Shown here: positions 9,301-16,502 of the stretch, piece after piece
How positions within the stretch are numbered: position 1 is the first letter of the stretch
Layout of the letters: each line of letters starts with the position of its first letter
Source of the DNA: JACCTH01 sp963761985
Lineage (GTDB): Bacteria > Actinomycetota > Acidimicrobiia > Spongiisociales > ZC4RG35
DNA: 64,000 nucleotides
Direction of reading: 5' to 3'
NCBI GenBank assembly: GCA_963761985.1
Contig: CAVXIT010000003.1
Location: 295,235-359,234 of the forward strand
Translations under genes and position numbers: made by a program
The notes under the pieces: model-generated
The model's database searches: none
What the model was told of the DNA's origin: nothing
The model's input: only the letters and a program-made list of their open reading frames with translations

Positions 9301-9626
9301 TGGTTGCAGCGGGATGTCTGACCGTGATGGAAGCGCTCAATTTGCGCCGCAATGGGGTGATGGCCGAGGTTGGCGGCGTGGTGACCCATCGTCAGCATCC
9401 GGGCACGGCCGCAGGCGTGGTCTTCTTCAACCTCGAAGACGAGACCGGCATGCTGAATATCGTGGTGTTGCCACCAGTTTGGTCAGCGAATCGCGAAGTT
9501 GCTCGCAAGACCGCGGCAATGGTGATTGGGGGAAGACTCGAGTATCGGGACGGAGTCACCAACCTGGTGGCGCATCGTTTCATACCGCTGCATGTGGCAA
9601 CGCTTAAGTCCCGCGATTTTCGTTAA
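6333..9626 (+). CDS. dnaE2: Error-prone DNA polymerase III alpha subunit DnaE2 (ImuC)
   Basis: 1097 residues, the usual length for DnaE2. The PHP domain opens with YAELHCHTNFSFLDGAS (residues 4-20); the polymerase core contains the IRGSGADSAVCR loop and the catalytic PPDIDLDLE motif (about 423-431); a helix-hairpin-helix region and a C-terminal OB domain follow. DnaE2 carries out translesion and mutagenic synthesis during the SOS response, normally with ImuA/ImuB and the beta clamp; neither imu gene is adjacent here. The start is fixed by the family N-terminus and lies inside an SOS box, so transcription is LexA-controlled and probably leaderless. It converges by four bases on the next gene. 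Confidence 0.95.
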   Translation: MFAYAELHCHTNFSFLDGASHAEDLVARAVELSYRALAVTDHNGFYGAVRFSTAARDAGLPAVYGTEIGLSRNWKPPAVRPKPPPIQPGIRRRGRNKRMHGQKPTNKEPTDHLLLLAGSPAGYRALSRFVTNAQFRGEKDRPIYLQSDLEDLAKVADLAVLSGCRQGVIGEAANRGDLAATMSAAIGLREVFGDRFYLEMWHHGMPEDDPRNDLIWEVAGRLNLGVVATNNVHYHRREDADLSEVLAAVGGRRSLETADGFRPATDERYLKSPAEMHRRFERYPGAIRNALALAEELTFDLRLVAPRLPDFPMPGHFRSEMEYLRSLTWEGARDVYPGNGEGLVDPMARTRLQHELDIIDRLGFAGYFLVVWDIVAFARSQDIYCQIRGSGADSAVCRCLGLTRVDPIRLGLPFERFLSEERGRPPDIDLDLEADRREEVIQYCYRRYGRERAAMVANVITYRARSVLRDVGKALGFTQAQVDGLSRYVDSHDPAAIRLDAPLPPGLTAELLYDVCWRLDGFPRHLGIHSGGMVIADRPLAQVVPLEWGRMEDRSVLQWDKDDCAAIGIVKFDLLGLGMLNALHLTADLVEEAHGFEIDLATIPQEPAIYRMLTQSDTVGMFQVESRAQMATLPRMKPVTFYDLAVEVALIRPGPIQGQSVHPYLRRRNGDEPIRFPHPLTIPILEKTMGVPIFQEQLMELARVCAGFDGGQSDRLRQAMTHKRSEEAMGRLAEEVFAGMAAKGVTGAAADEIWEKLQGFAHFGFPESHSVSFAYIVYMSAWLKYHWPTETLAGLLNAQPMGFYSPNSLVQDARRHGVETLSPCINRSFHDCTIEGWSVDPDDTVSYYGASWRRGRGPIEDPLRPAMAVRLGLRYVRNLGEKDIDRIEAARQIGGEFTSPEDVAFRTGLSVQALEGLAGSGALESLGIERRAGMWAAGPLSEIDPERLPLSPGTEAPPLPGMTAEEEHRADLWSTGVSNTHPIQFIRDELVAAGCLTVMEALNLRRNGVMAEVGGVVTHRQHPGTAAGVVFFNLEDETGMLNIVVLPPVWSANREVARKTAAMVIGGRLEYRDGVTNLVAHRFIPLHVATLKSRDFR

Positions 9627-10117
9627 CCGCAGCTCCAGTAACCCCAGCCCGGACCGGCGTACACGATGTGAGCGGCGACAGAGACATTCAGTGCCGGATC
9701 AAAAGGATCTGCTTCCGCCGGCAGACCCATCTCGGCGACTGCCAGCGCCCAATCGGTGGGATCGATCTGGAATAAACCCACGGCGCCGGTGGCGGGATCG
9801 ATCGAATCGACATCGAAGCGGGACAAGCACCAGGCCACGCGCACTGCCTGATTCACATCCCCGGACGCAAAGTGCGCGTTCACCAGGTCCCGAAAAACGA
9901 CCGAGTCGAGCCAACCGGTGTCGAGCTCGACCGAAGACGCCGTGCTGGATGAATTGACGGCAGCGGAAGTCGACGGTTCCTCGGTCAAGGGCTCGATTGC
10001 CGGCAAGGGCGCGACCCGAGGAAGCGCTTCGTTGGTGTTAAAAGCGGCGAAACCCACAATTGTGAGCAGGATCACCGCTGACCACCCAGCCATGTGCAAA
10101 AACCTGTGGAAACTCAT
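9623..10117 (-). CDS. Lytic transglycosylase-like protein with altered catalytic position
   Basis: 164 residues: a membrane anchor (about 11-27), a low-complexity Ser/Thr/Glu linker (about 30-66) and a small SLT/lysozyme-like domain. The core AWCLSRFDVDSIDPATGAVG then LFQIDPTDW matches the SLT pattern AxxES..nP.A....SGA.GLFQ, but the catalytic Glu position is Leu98 (codon TTG). Two Cys (97 and 163) could form a disulfide. It probably binds peptidoglycan outside the membrane rather than cleaving it, unless the family uses another acid. It converges on dnaE2 and lies downstream of the aroQ fusion. Confidence 0.7.
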   Translation of the reverse strand: MSFHRFLHMAGWSAVILLTIVGFAAFNTNEALPRVAPLPAIEPLTEEPSTSAAVNSSSTASSVELDTGWLDSVVFRDLVNAHFASGDVNQAVRVAWCLSRFDVDSIDPATGAVGLFQIDPTDWALAVAEMGLPAEADPFDPALNVSVAAHIVYAGPGWGYWSCG

Positions 10118-10145
10118 GACTCCGACCCGTGCAAAAAGGTATTCC

Positions 10146-10162
10146 GCCGCCCTTCCGGCGGC
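10146..10162 (-). terminator. Candidate terminator after the aroQ-hydrolase fusion
   Basis: On the minus strand GCCGCC-GGAAG-GGCGGC forms a perfect six-base stem and five-base loop seven bases past the fusion gene's stop, followed eight bases later by a TTTTT run. It separates the fusion gene from the lytic-transglycosylase-like gene. The delayed T-run makes it imperfect. Confidence 0.5.
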
Positions 10163-10168
10163 AAACCG

Positions 10169-11296
10169 CTAGAGGGTTACTTTTCGCGCTTGCAGCCAGT
10201 CCACAACCAACCCCCAAGCAGAACTTGAAGGTTCCAAAAAGGAGCCGTGGCTCCCTTCGCATAAGACGAAATCCACGGTCGAAAATGCTTCGGCATACGC
10301 AGAGACAGCATCCGGCGGACTTACGGAGTCCTCGCGTGCGGCCGCGACCACCGTGGGACCAATTGGAGGGGACCGATGCTGGGGTGAGTAAAGCTCAGGG
10401 GAAGGCTGATCGCCCGCGAGAAGACGGCTCACAGGACCCGACCACACCGGGTCCTGGGCCGCTCTTACGAGGTCAGGGAACGGGGCCAGGGCCGCAATCG
10501 GACCCGGATGGAACGAGGCGGCCCAGAGGACCATCGTTGCCCCGGCCGAGTGACCGATGAGGGCAGTGTTCTCAGGCTCAATTCCGGTCGTTTCCGGCAG
10601 ATGCTCGAGCGCTCGAGCGAGGTCCTCGAACGTCTCCGGCCACCCGCCCCCGAGCCCGAGCCGCCGATATTCGAGGTTGACCGTTGCCCAGCCGCGTCGC
10701 GTCAGATCGATCGCGATTCCTTCGGTGGTGTCTGCAGTCCACTCGTGTCGCCAGAGGCCACCATGAACCAGCACGGCCAGGCGGCTGGCAGTGCCATTCG
10801 GCTGGCGCCAATCGCCATATTGATCGGGCAGAGGGCCGTACACGACCTTTTCCACCTTCCAAGCCAGGCCATTTGCTATATGGCGAATTGCGGAGCTGTA
10901 GCCGCCCGTCCCCCGCCCGTATATCTGCGAGTTCGCCGCCATAGCGGAGCGGCGCCGGAACGGTTCGCGCTCGAGGATGTTGGAGATATGGACCTCAACT
11001 ACAGGCTGAGACAATGCCGAGAGTGCGTCGCCCAAGGCCCGCGAGTAGTGGGTGAGGGCCCCGGGGTTGATGACCACTGCATCGACGGCCGGCTCCTCGC
11101 CGGAGATGGTGTGGACCCTGTCGACGAGAGCAGCCTCATCATTGGCTTGAAAGAATGCGACCTCGATTCCCAAGCGGTCACCGAGATCCTTCAGTTCGGC
11201 CTCGAGCTCGGCCAGCGTGGTTCGTCCGTAGATCTCTGGTTCGCGAGTACCGAGCTGGTCGAGGTTCGGACCATTGATGACTAGTACCCGGGACAT
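10169..11296 (-). CDS. aroQ: Type II 3-dehydroquinate dehydratase fused to alpha/beta hydrolase
   Basis: 375 residues with two complete domains. Residues 1 to about 145 are AroQ: INGPNLDQLGTREPEIYG with Arg18 and catalytic Tyr23, INPGALTH with Asn77 and His83, EVHISN with His103, and the RE.FRR.S motif near 110-117. This enzyme makes 3-dehydroshikimate in the shikimate pathway. Residues about 170-372 are an alpha/beta hydrolase with an HGGLW oxyanion motif (178-182), nucleophile Ser250 in GHSAG, Asp323 and His350, resembling BD-FAE/kynurenine-formamidase-like esterases. The reading frame is continuous with no stop or start between domains. I know of no standard family with this architecture. 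It starts with ATG at 11296, divergent from a lipoprotein gene. Confidence 0.9.
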   Translation of the reverse strand: MSRVLVINGPNLDQLGTREPEIYGRTTLAELEAELKDLGDRLGIEVAFFQANDEAALVDRVHTISGEEPAVDAVVINPGALTHYSRALGDALSALSQPVVEVHISNILEREPFRRRSAMAANSQIYGRGTGGYSSAIRHIANGLAWKVEKVVYGPLPDQYGDWRQPNGTASRLAVLVHGGLWRHEWTADTTEGIAIDLTRRGWATVNLEYRRLGLGGGWPETFEDLARALEHLPETTGIEPENTALIGHSAGATMVLWAASFHPGPIAALAPFPDLVRAAQDPVWSGPVSRLLAGDQPSPELYSPQHRSPPIGPTVVAAAREDSVSPPDAVSAYAEAFSTVDFVLCEGSHGSFLEPSSSAWGLVVDWLQARKVTL

Positions 11297-11347
11297 CTCG
11301 CCGATGATGGCAAAATTGACTCGTTGAAGCGATCTTCTCCGTTTCTG

Positions 11348-12091
11348 ATGCGGTTCTTGCCCGGGGCGATTTTCGCCATGCTTTTGCTTGGCGCCTGTGG
11401 TGACGCGCCACTAAGCGACGTCGGCGGTGGCGCCTCCGATTGGATTGGAGAGCCAACCCTGGTGAGCACCGCGACGACCGAGAACTCGGGACCGGCCCTG
11501 GTCGCCACCCGCCGGGTCGAGTGGTTCAACGGGGATCTCGCCCCGGTCGCAGGTACGACCTCAGCCGAGATCATTTCCGGTGTTTACGCCCGAGCGCGAT
11601 CGAGCGACCCGTTCGTCCAGGCCACTCCGGAAGAGATTGCCCTAGCTCTGCCTGGCATCGAGTTTCCGAGCCAGGTTCCCCCCGAGGTCAGGTACGTCAC
11701 GAGCCAACTCGTCTACGACCTTGCCCAGGTGACCCTCTCCACCGAGCAGGTCGCGGCCTTCGGCCTCTGGTCGGTGGAGCCGTACACCCGGTCGCGCTCG
11801 GTGGGTCAGCAAGCGGTGTTGACGGTGGTCAACGACCCGGAGGGATTGGCCGCGCTTGCATCCGGGACGGCCGACACCAGCTGCGCTCGCTACATCGACC
11901 GACAAGCGCAGTGCTCGGTCACCACTGTCGAAGGAGGTCCGGCCTGGGAGCTGACAGACCGCTTGGGAACGTCGCTCATTTGGTACACGACCACCTATCG
12001 CTATGAGCTCTTCCTCCGCTCCGGGGTCAACCCCGGGTGGGCGGTGCCAATGGCTGACTCAGCCCGCTCCCTCGACTCGGTTAGTGGATGA
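11348..12091 (+). CDS. Putative lipoprotein of unknown function
   Basis: About 247 residues from ATG 11348 (an in-frame TTG at 11324 adds eight residues). The N-terminus is a lipoprotein signal: hydrophobic FLPGAIFAMLLLGAC with the lipobox Cys at residue 17. The mature part is mostly beta-type sequence with two Cys (about 185 and 193) that may pair, and no motif I recognise. Its stop overlaps the start of the following ABC exporter (ATGA), suggesting that the surface lipoprotein and the transporter act together, for example in envelope lipid or drug export. Confidence 0.7.
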   Translation: MRFLPGAIFAMLLLGACGDAPLSDVGGGASDWIGEPTLVSTATTENSGPALVATRRVEWFNGDLAPVAGTTSAEIISGVYARARSSDPFVQATPEEIALALPGIEFPSQVPPEVRYVTSQLVYDLAQVTLSTEQVAAFGLWSVEPYTRSRSVGQQAVLTVVNDPEGLAALASGTADTSCARYIDRQAQCSVTTVEGGPAWELTDRLGTSLIWYTTTYRYELFLRSGVNPGWAVPMADSARSLDSVSG

Positions 12092-14067
12092 CCCACTTCG
12101 GTTGGAACTACATCCGGTATGACCCGGAGGAAGCCAAGTCCGATCTAAACCGCGAGTTGCTCGGCCGAGTCTGGCGTTATGGCCGGCAATACCGCCGCCA
12201 GCTGGTCGGGGTCATCTTCACCGTGGTGACCACTTCGATCCTCAGCGTCGTCCCTCCGCAACTGACCAGGCGGCTGATAGATGAGGCCCTACCGCAGCGG
12301 AACCTAAGGCTTCTGACGATCCTCGGGCTTGGGATGGTGCTCTTGCCACTCGTCAATTCGGCGATCGGCGTTCTGCAGCGCTGGTGGTCGGCCCGAGCCG
12401 GCGAGGGGATCATCTTCGATCTTCGGCGCCAGCTCTACGAGCACCTGCAAAAGATGTCGCTGCGCTTTTTCACGTCCACCCGGACCGGAGAGCTCATCTC
12501 GCGGCTCAATACCGATGTAGTCGGCGCCCAACAGGCAATCACCGGCACCTTCATCACCGTGTTCTCGAACCTTGTTTCGGTGGTGGTGATCTTGGTGGTG
12601 ATGCTCCGCGCCGAGTGGCGACTGACTCTGCTCGCGTTGATGGCGCTGCCGCTCTTTGCGCTTCCGGCGAGACGTGTCGCCCGAATTCTCCGGCGCTACA
12701 CCGACCAGCAAATGCAACGAAACGCGGAGATGTCGGTGATTCTCCAGGAGACGTTCAATATCTCCGGTGCGTTACTGGTCAAGCTCTTTGGGCGCGAGAG
12801 AGCTGAGTCCGGGCGTTACGCGGCCGAGGCTGCGGGGGCGCGTGATCTCGGGGTGAAGCAAGCCATGGTTGGGCGATGGTTCTTTGCCACGCTCGGTCTG
12901 GTGGGAGCTTTCGGCTCCGCCGTCGTGTTCTGGGTCGGCGGTTGGATGGTCATTCGCGAGGAGCTCACCATCGGCACCGTTGTGATGTTCACGGCCCTGA
13001 TCGGACAGCTCTACGGCCCGCTGAGCTCCCTCACGACGAGCCGGGTGGAATTGGCGACGTCGCTCGTTTCTTTTGAGCGCGTCTTCGAAGTGCTCGATAT
13101 GAGACCCGATGTCAGCGAAGGAACCGAGGATCTCCGCGAGATGAAAGGCGACGTCGAGTTCGACCACGTCTCTTTCCGCTATCAGAGCGGCGAGCTGATC
13201 GGCCTCGAGGCGGTGAAGCGACGGGGTCGCCGCGCCAACCTCGACGAAGGCCTTGTCCCCCAACAAGTGTCGACTCGCCAATGGGCCATCGAAGACGTCG
13301 ATTTCAAGATCAACGCCGGTCAGCTCGTGGCGTTGGTAGGCCCGAGCGGCGCCGGCAAGACGACGGTGTCATATTTGATCCCCCGTCTCTATGACGTCAC
13401 CCAGGGAGCGATCCGCATCGATGGATTTGATGTGCGGTCGTTGACCTTTGAGTCCATTGCCCGCGGCATCGGAGTTGTGACCCAGGAGACCTATCTCTTC
13501 CACGACACGATTGCCGCCAACCTCCGCTACGCCCGCGCTGACGCCACGACCGACGAACTATGGGCGGCCGCTCGAGCCGCCAACATCGCCGACTTCATCG
13601 AAGCCTTGCCTGAAAAGTTCGAAACCATTGTCGGTGAGCGTGGCTACCGCCTCTCTGGGGGCGAAAGGCAACGACTGGCGATCGCGCGCGTCATTCTCAA
13701 GGACCCGGCCGTGCTCATCCTCGACGAGGCGACCTCTTCGCTCGACTCGCGCTCGGAGGCGCTGATCCAGGAGGCTTTGGAACGGTTGATGCAAGGACGT
13801 ACTTCAGTGGTCATTGCCCACCGCCTGTCGACGATCCTGGCCGCCGATCAAATCCTGGTCCTCGATCAGGGCCGGCTGGTCGAGCAAGGCTCTCACGAAG
13901 TTCTCCTCAGCCAGGGAGGTTTGTATCGCGAGTTGTTCGAAACCCAGTTCCGGGCGGTGACTGTTTCTCCCCCTTCCTCCCTCCCGCCAAATAATCAGCT
14001 TGGGCCGGCTCTCCCCCCCTCGGAGGGAGAAACGGGGGGAGTGGCCCGTAGGGCCGAGGGGGGCTAG
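12088..14067 (+). CDS. ABC exporter half-transporter (homodimer type)
   Basis: 659 residues. ABC type-1 membrane domain (about 30-320) followed by an ATPase domain with Walker A GPSGAGKTT, signature LSGGERQ, Walker B LILDEATSSLD and switch His in IAHRLS, all canonical. About 30 basic residues are inserted after the A-loop strand FRYQ, as seen in some actinobacterial exporters. The final stretch of about 30 residues (Pro/Gly-rich, ending GVARRAEGG) is encoded by a palindromic G/C-rich repeat and is probably not part of the ancestral protein. It is translationally coupled to the upstream lipoprotein gene. Substrate unknown. Confidence 0.9.
   Translation: MTHFGWNYIRYDPEEAKSDLNRELLGRVWRYGRQYRRQLVGVIFTVVTTSILSVVPPQLTRRLIDEALPQRNLRLLTILGLGMVLLPLVNSAIGVLQRWWSARAGEGIIFDLRRQLYEHLQKMSLRFFTSTRTGELISRLNTDVVGAQQAITGTFITVFSNLVSVVVILVVMLRAEWRLTLLALMALPLFALPARRVARILRRYTDQQMQRNAEMSVILQETFNISGALLVKLFGRERAESGRYAAEAAGARDLGVKQAMVGRWFFATLGLVGAFGSAVVFWVGGWMVIREELTIGTVVMFTALIGQLYGPLSSLTTSRVELATSLVSFERVFEVLDMRPDVSEGTEDLREMKGDVEFDHVSFRYQSGELIGLEAVKRRGRRANLDEGLVPQQVSTRQWAIEDVDFKINAGQLVALVGPSGAGKTTVSYLIPRLYDVTQGAIRIDGFDVRSLTFESIARGIGVVTQETYLFHDTIAANLRYARADATTDELWAAARAANIADFIEALPEKFETIVGERGYRLSGGERQRLAIARVILKDPAVLILDEATSSLDSRSEALIQEALERLMQGRTSVVIAHRLSTILAADQILVLDQGRLVEQGSHEVLLSQGGLYRELFETQFRAVTVSPPSSLPPNNQLGPALPPSEGETGGVARRAEGG
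14014..14063. repeat. REP-like palindromic G/C element at gene 3' end
   Basis: CCCCCCTCGG (14014-14023) and CCGAGGGGGG (14054-14063) are perfect ten-base inverted arms. Between them lies a second hairpin, GGCCC-GTA-GGGCC, and the strongly purine-rich AGGGAGAAACGGGGGGAG. The element spans the last codons of the ABC exporter just before two convergent stops, so it may also terminate transcription from both sides. I see only one copy here. Confidence 0.65.
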
Positions 14068-14612
14068 GGGTAAAACTCGCCGGTGTCCTCGATCCGGCTC
14101 CCGGGGACGAGCAACAAAGGGATCTGGCATCGATCCATCACGCGGACGGAGACGCTTTTCCAGGCCTGCTCGGTGAAGAGCCTACGAGTGGCGCCCATGA
14201 CGATGGCGTCCGCTCCGACGTCCTGAGCAGTGTTGATGATGGCCTCGGCAGGGTCGTCGCCCTCGACGAGACGGATCGAGGCAGTCCGGGACTTGGCAGC
14301 CAGGGCCGCTATCAGCGGATCGACGATGCGGCGCCCGCGCTCTTCGAGGTAGCGAGCGGCTTTGACCTCAGCCTGCTCGTTGCGCCGGGCATCGTCGTCG
14401 AGGAGCGAACGGCGTTCTTCGTCATCGAGGGTGGCGAGAAAGGTGCGGGGCACCTGGATGACGGTCATCACCGTGATCGAGCCCAGGTCATTGCCGACGA
14501 GGAGGTCGCAGAAGTCGGCTACCGAGTTCGGCGGCAGGACCCCGGTGGTAGCGACGAGCACATGCACGGACCGGGAGGTTAGGGCGGATCGCTTGCTTAA
14601 CTCCTCCGACAT
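14064..14612 (-). CDS. Universal stress protein (UspA) family protein
   Basis: 182 residues from ATG 14612; the open frame upstream to 14954 is antisense to the SDR gene and is dropped. A first strand VHVLVATTG, a helical Glu/Arg-rich middle, then GADAIVMGATRR and the final strand IPLLLVPG follow the UspA fold. The G-x2-G-x9-G(S/T) ATP loop is not complete (GATRRLF...), so nucleotide binding is doubtful. Its start codon overlaps the divergent SDR start by two bases (CATG). A GTG at 14567 would relieve the overlap but leaves little before strand 1. Confidence 0.8.
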   Translation of the reverse strand: MSEELSKRSALTSRSVHVLVATTGVLPPNSVADFCDLLVGNDLGSITVMTVIQVPRTFLATLDDEERRSLLDDDARRNEQAEVKAARYLEERGRRIVDPLIAALAAKSRTASIRLVEGDDPAEAIINTAQDVGADAIVMGATRRLFTEQAWKSVSVRVMDRCQIPLLLVPGSRIEDTGEFYP

Positions 14613-15390
14613 GGATGTACGCCTCGACGGAAAAGTCGCCATCGTCACCGGGGCCAGCCGGGGAATTGGCGAAGCCACTGCCCGGTTGATGCTCGAGTCG
14701 GGTGCCGAGGGCGTGACCATCACCAGTCGCAAGCCGGACAACCTCGACCAGGCGGTCAAGGAACTCGTCGGCGCCGGCGTCGCCGAAGATCGGCTGTATG
14801 CGATCGCGGCGCGGGCGGACGATCCCGAGGATGCCAAACGAGCGGTTGCCGCGACGATCGAGCGCTTCGGCTCTTGCGACATCCTCGTCAACAACGCCGG
14901 TACCAACCCCGCTCCGGGACCGCTCGTCACCGTCGATCTCGGCGCGGTCGACAAGACCTGGGCCGTAAATCAACGGGGACCGCTGATTTGGTGCCAGCAA
15001 GTGGTGACGCAATGGATGGCTGATCACGGTGGCGCCATCATCAACGTTGCTTCGGTTGGCGGCCTGCGGCCTGCTCCCATCCTGGGGGCATACAACATTT
15101 CCAAAGCCGCCCTGGCCTACATGACCCAGCAGCTCGCATTCGAACTCGCACCGGTGGTTCGGGTCAACGCAGTTGCTCCCGGAGTGGTCAAGACTCGACT
15201 GGCCGGATCGCTCTGGGAGGGTCGAGAAGCGGAGGCCGGTCAGGCGCATCCGTTGGGGCGAATCGGCGTTCCAGATGACATCGCCCGGGCGATTGTTTTT
15301 CTTGCCTCCGATGCCGCCAGCTGGATTACCGGGGTCGTGCTGCCGGTTGATGGTGGAGTGATCGGCGCCGGCGCTACCTCGATTTCATGA
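14611..15390 (+). CDS. Short-chain dehydrogenase/reductase (FabG-like)
   Basis: 259 residues from ATG 14611. Classical SDR features: cofactor motif TGASRGIG (about 14-21), NNAG (about 92-95), catalytic Ser in VASVGG, YNISK (Tyr-x3-Lys) and the C-terminal LPVDGG. These enzymes use NAD(P)H to reduce or oxidise carbonyl/hydroxyl groups; the substrate is not determined. It overlaps cofG by four bases (ATGA), so it is the first gene of an SDR-cofG-cofH operon. No ribosome site precedes the ATG, whose neighbourhood is shared with the divergent UspA start, so leaderless translation is likely. Confidence 0.9.
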   Translation: MDVRLDGKVAIVTGASRGIGEATARLMLESGAEGVTITSRKPDNLDQAVKELVGAGVAEDRLYAIAARADDPEDAKRAVAATIERFGSCDILVNNAGTNPAPGPLVTVDLGAVDKTWAVNQRGPLIWCQQVVTQWMADHGGAIINVASVGGLRPAPILGAYNISKAALAYMTQQLAFELAPVVRVNAVAPGVVKTRLAGSLWEGREAEAGQAHPLGRIGVPDDIARAIVFLASDAASWITGVVLPVDGGVIGAGATSIS

Positions 15391-16502
15391 CGCATCCCGC
15401 CCCTGATCGCGAGCTGGCGCTGGCCTATCTCGACAGTCGCCTCGACCCTGCCCCTCTTTTCGCACACGCGACCGCGCTGCGCGACGCCGGTAAGGGCCGG
15501 ACGATCACCTACAGCCGGAAAGTGTTTCTTCCGCTCACCACCCTTTGTCGCGACCGCTGCACGTACTGCACCTTTGCGCAGCCGCCGGGAGGCGGGGGGA
15601 TGTATCTCACTCCTGAGGAAGTACTGGCGGTGGCAACGGCAGGAGCCGAGCATGGATGCACGGAGGCACTCTTCACGCTGGGTGACCGGCCCGAGGATCG
15701 CTGGAGGCAGGCTCGCGAGTTTCTTGATGAGGCCGGCTACGAGTCGACGATCGACTACGTCGTGGCGATGAGCCAGATGGTGCTCGAACAAACCGGTTTG
15801 TTTCCTCACGCAAATCCCGGGCTCATGTCAATCGAGGAGATGGCGGCGCTGCGTCCATACAACCCGTCGATGGGGTTGATGCTCGAGAACGTTTCACCGC
15901 GATTGCTTGAACCGGGAATGCCGCATTTCAACTGTCCCGACAAAGATCCTGCGCTCCGGCTCGCGACGATCGCCAATGCGGGGCAGCTCCGGGTTCCTTT
16001 CACGAGCGGGATCCTCGTCGGGATCGGAGAGACCAACGCGGAGATTGTCGATTCATTGCTCGCACTCTCGGGTGTCGAGCTGCAGGAGGTGATTGTTCAG
16101 AACTTTCGGGCGAAGGCGAACACCCCCATGCGCAGGCAAGCCGAACCGCTTCCGAGCTGGTTCGCTCGGGTCGTGGCGGTTGCGCGCTGGTTGCTCGGCC
16201 CTGAGGCAAATCTGCAGGTTCCGCCGAATCTCACTGAAAATTTCGAGCTTTACCTGGACGCAGGTATCAACGATTGGGGTGGCGTCAGTCCGCTCACTAT
16301 CGACTGGGTCAATCCCGACCAGCCCTGGCCCCACCTTGATGAGCTGGCGGGGCGCACCGCTGCGGCTGGCTTCGAGCTCGTTCCCCGCCTGCCGGTCTAT
16401 CCCGAGTTCATTACTCCGGAATGGATCGATGTCGATCTGCTCGAGCGCGTCGAGAGCGCGGTCGACGAGCGGGGTTACGCTGCCATCGGAACCCCGGCAT
16501 GA
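15387..16502 (+). CDS. cofG: F420 synthesis radical SAM protein CofG
   Basis: 371 residues, the usual length of free-standing CofG. The radical SAM motif is CRDRCTYC (CxxxCxxC, about residues 54-61), preceded by FLPLTTL and followed by FAQPPGGGGMYL. Further family signatures are PNLTE, INDWGGVSPLT near 296-310 and a C-terminal RLPVYPEFI. With CofH it makes 7,8-didemethyl-8-hydroxy-5-deazariboflavin, the deazaflavin core of coenzyme F420, from tyrosine and a pyrimidine. In most Actinobacteria the two are fused as FbiC; here they are separate genes overlapping by four bases (16499-16502). Confidence 0.93.
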   Translation: MTHPAPDRELALAYLDSRLDPAPLFAHATALRDAGKGRTITYSRKVFLPLTTLCRDRCTYCTFAQPPGGGGMYLTPEEVLAVATAGAEHGCTEALFTLGDRPEDRWRQAREFLDEAGYESTIDYVVAMSQMVLEQTGLFPHANPGLMSIEEMAALRPYNPSMGLMLENVSPRLLEPGMPHFNCPDKDPALRLATIANAGQLRVPFTSGILVGIGETNAEIVDSLLALSGVELQEVIVQNFRAKANTPMRRQAEPLPSWFARVVAVARWLLGPEANLQVPPNLTENFELYLDAGINDWGGVSPLTIDWVNPDQPWPHLDELAGRTAAAGFELVPRLPVYPEFITPEWIDVDLLERVESAVDERGYAAIGTPA

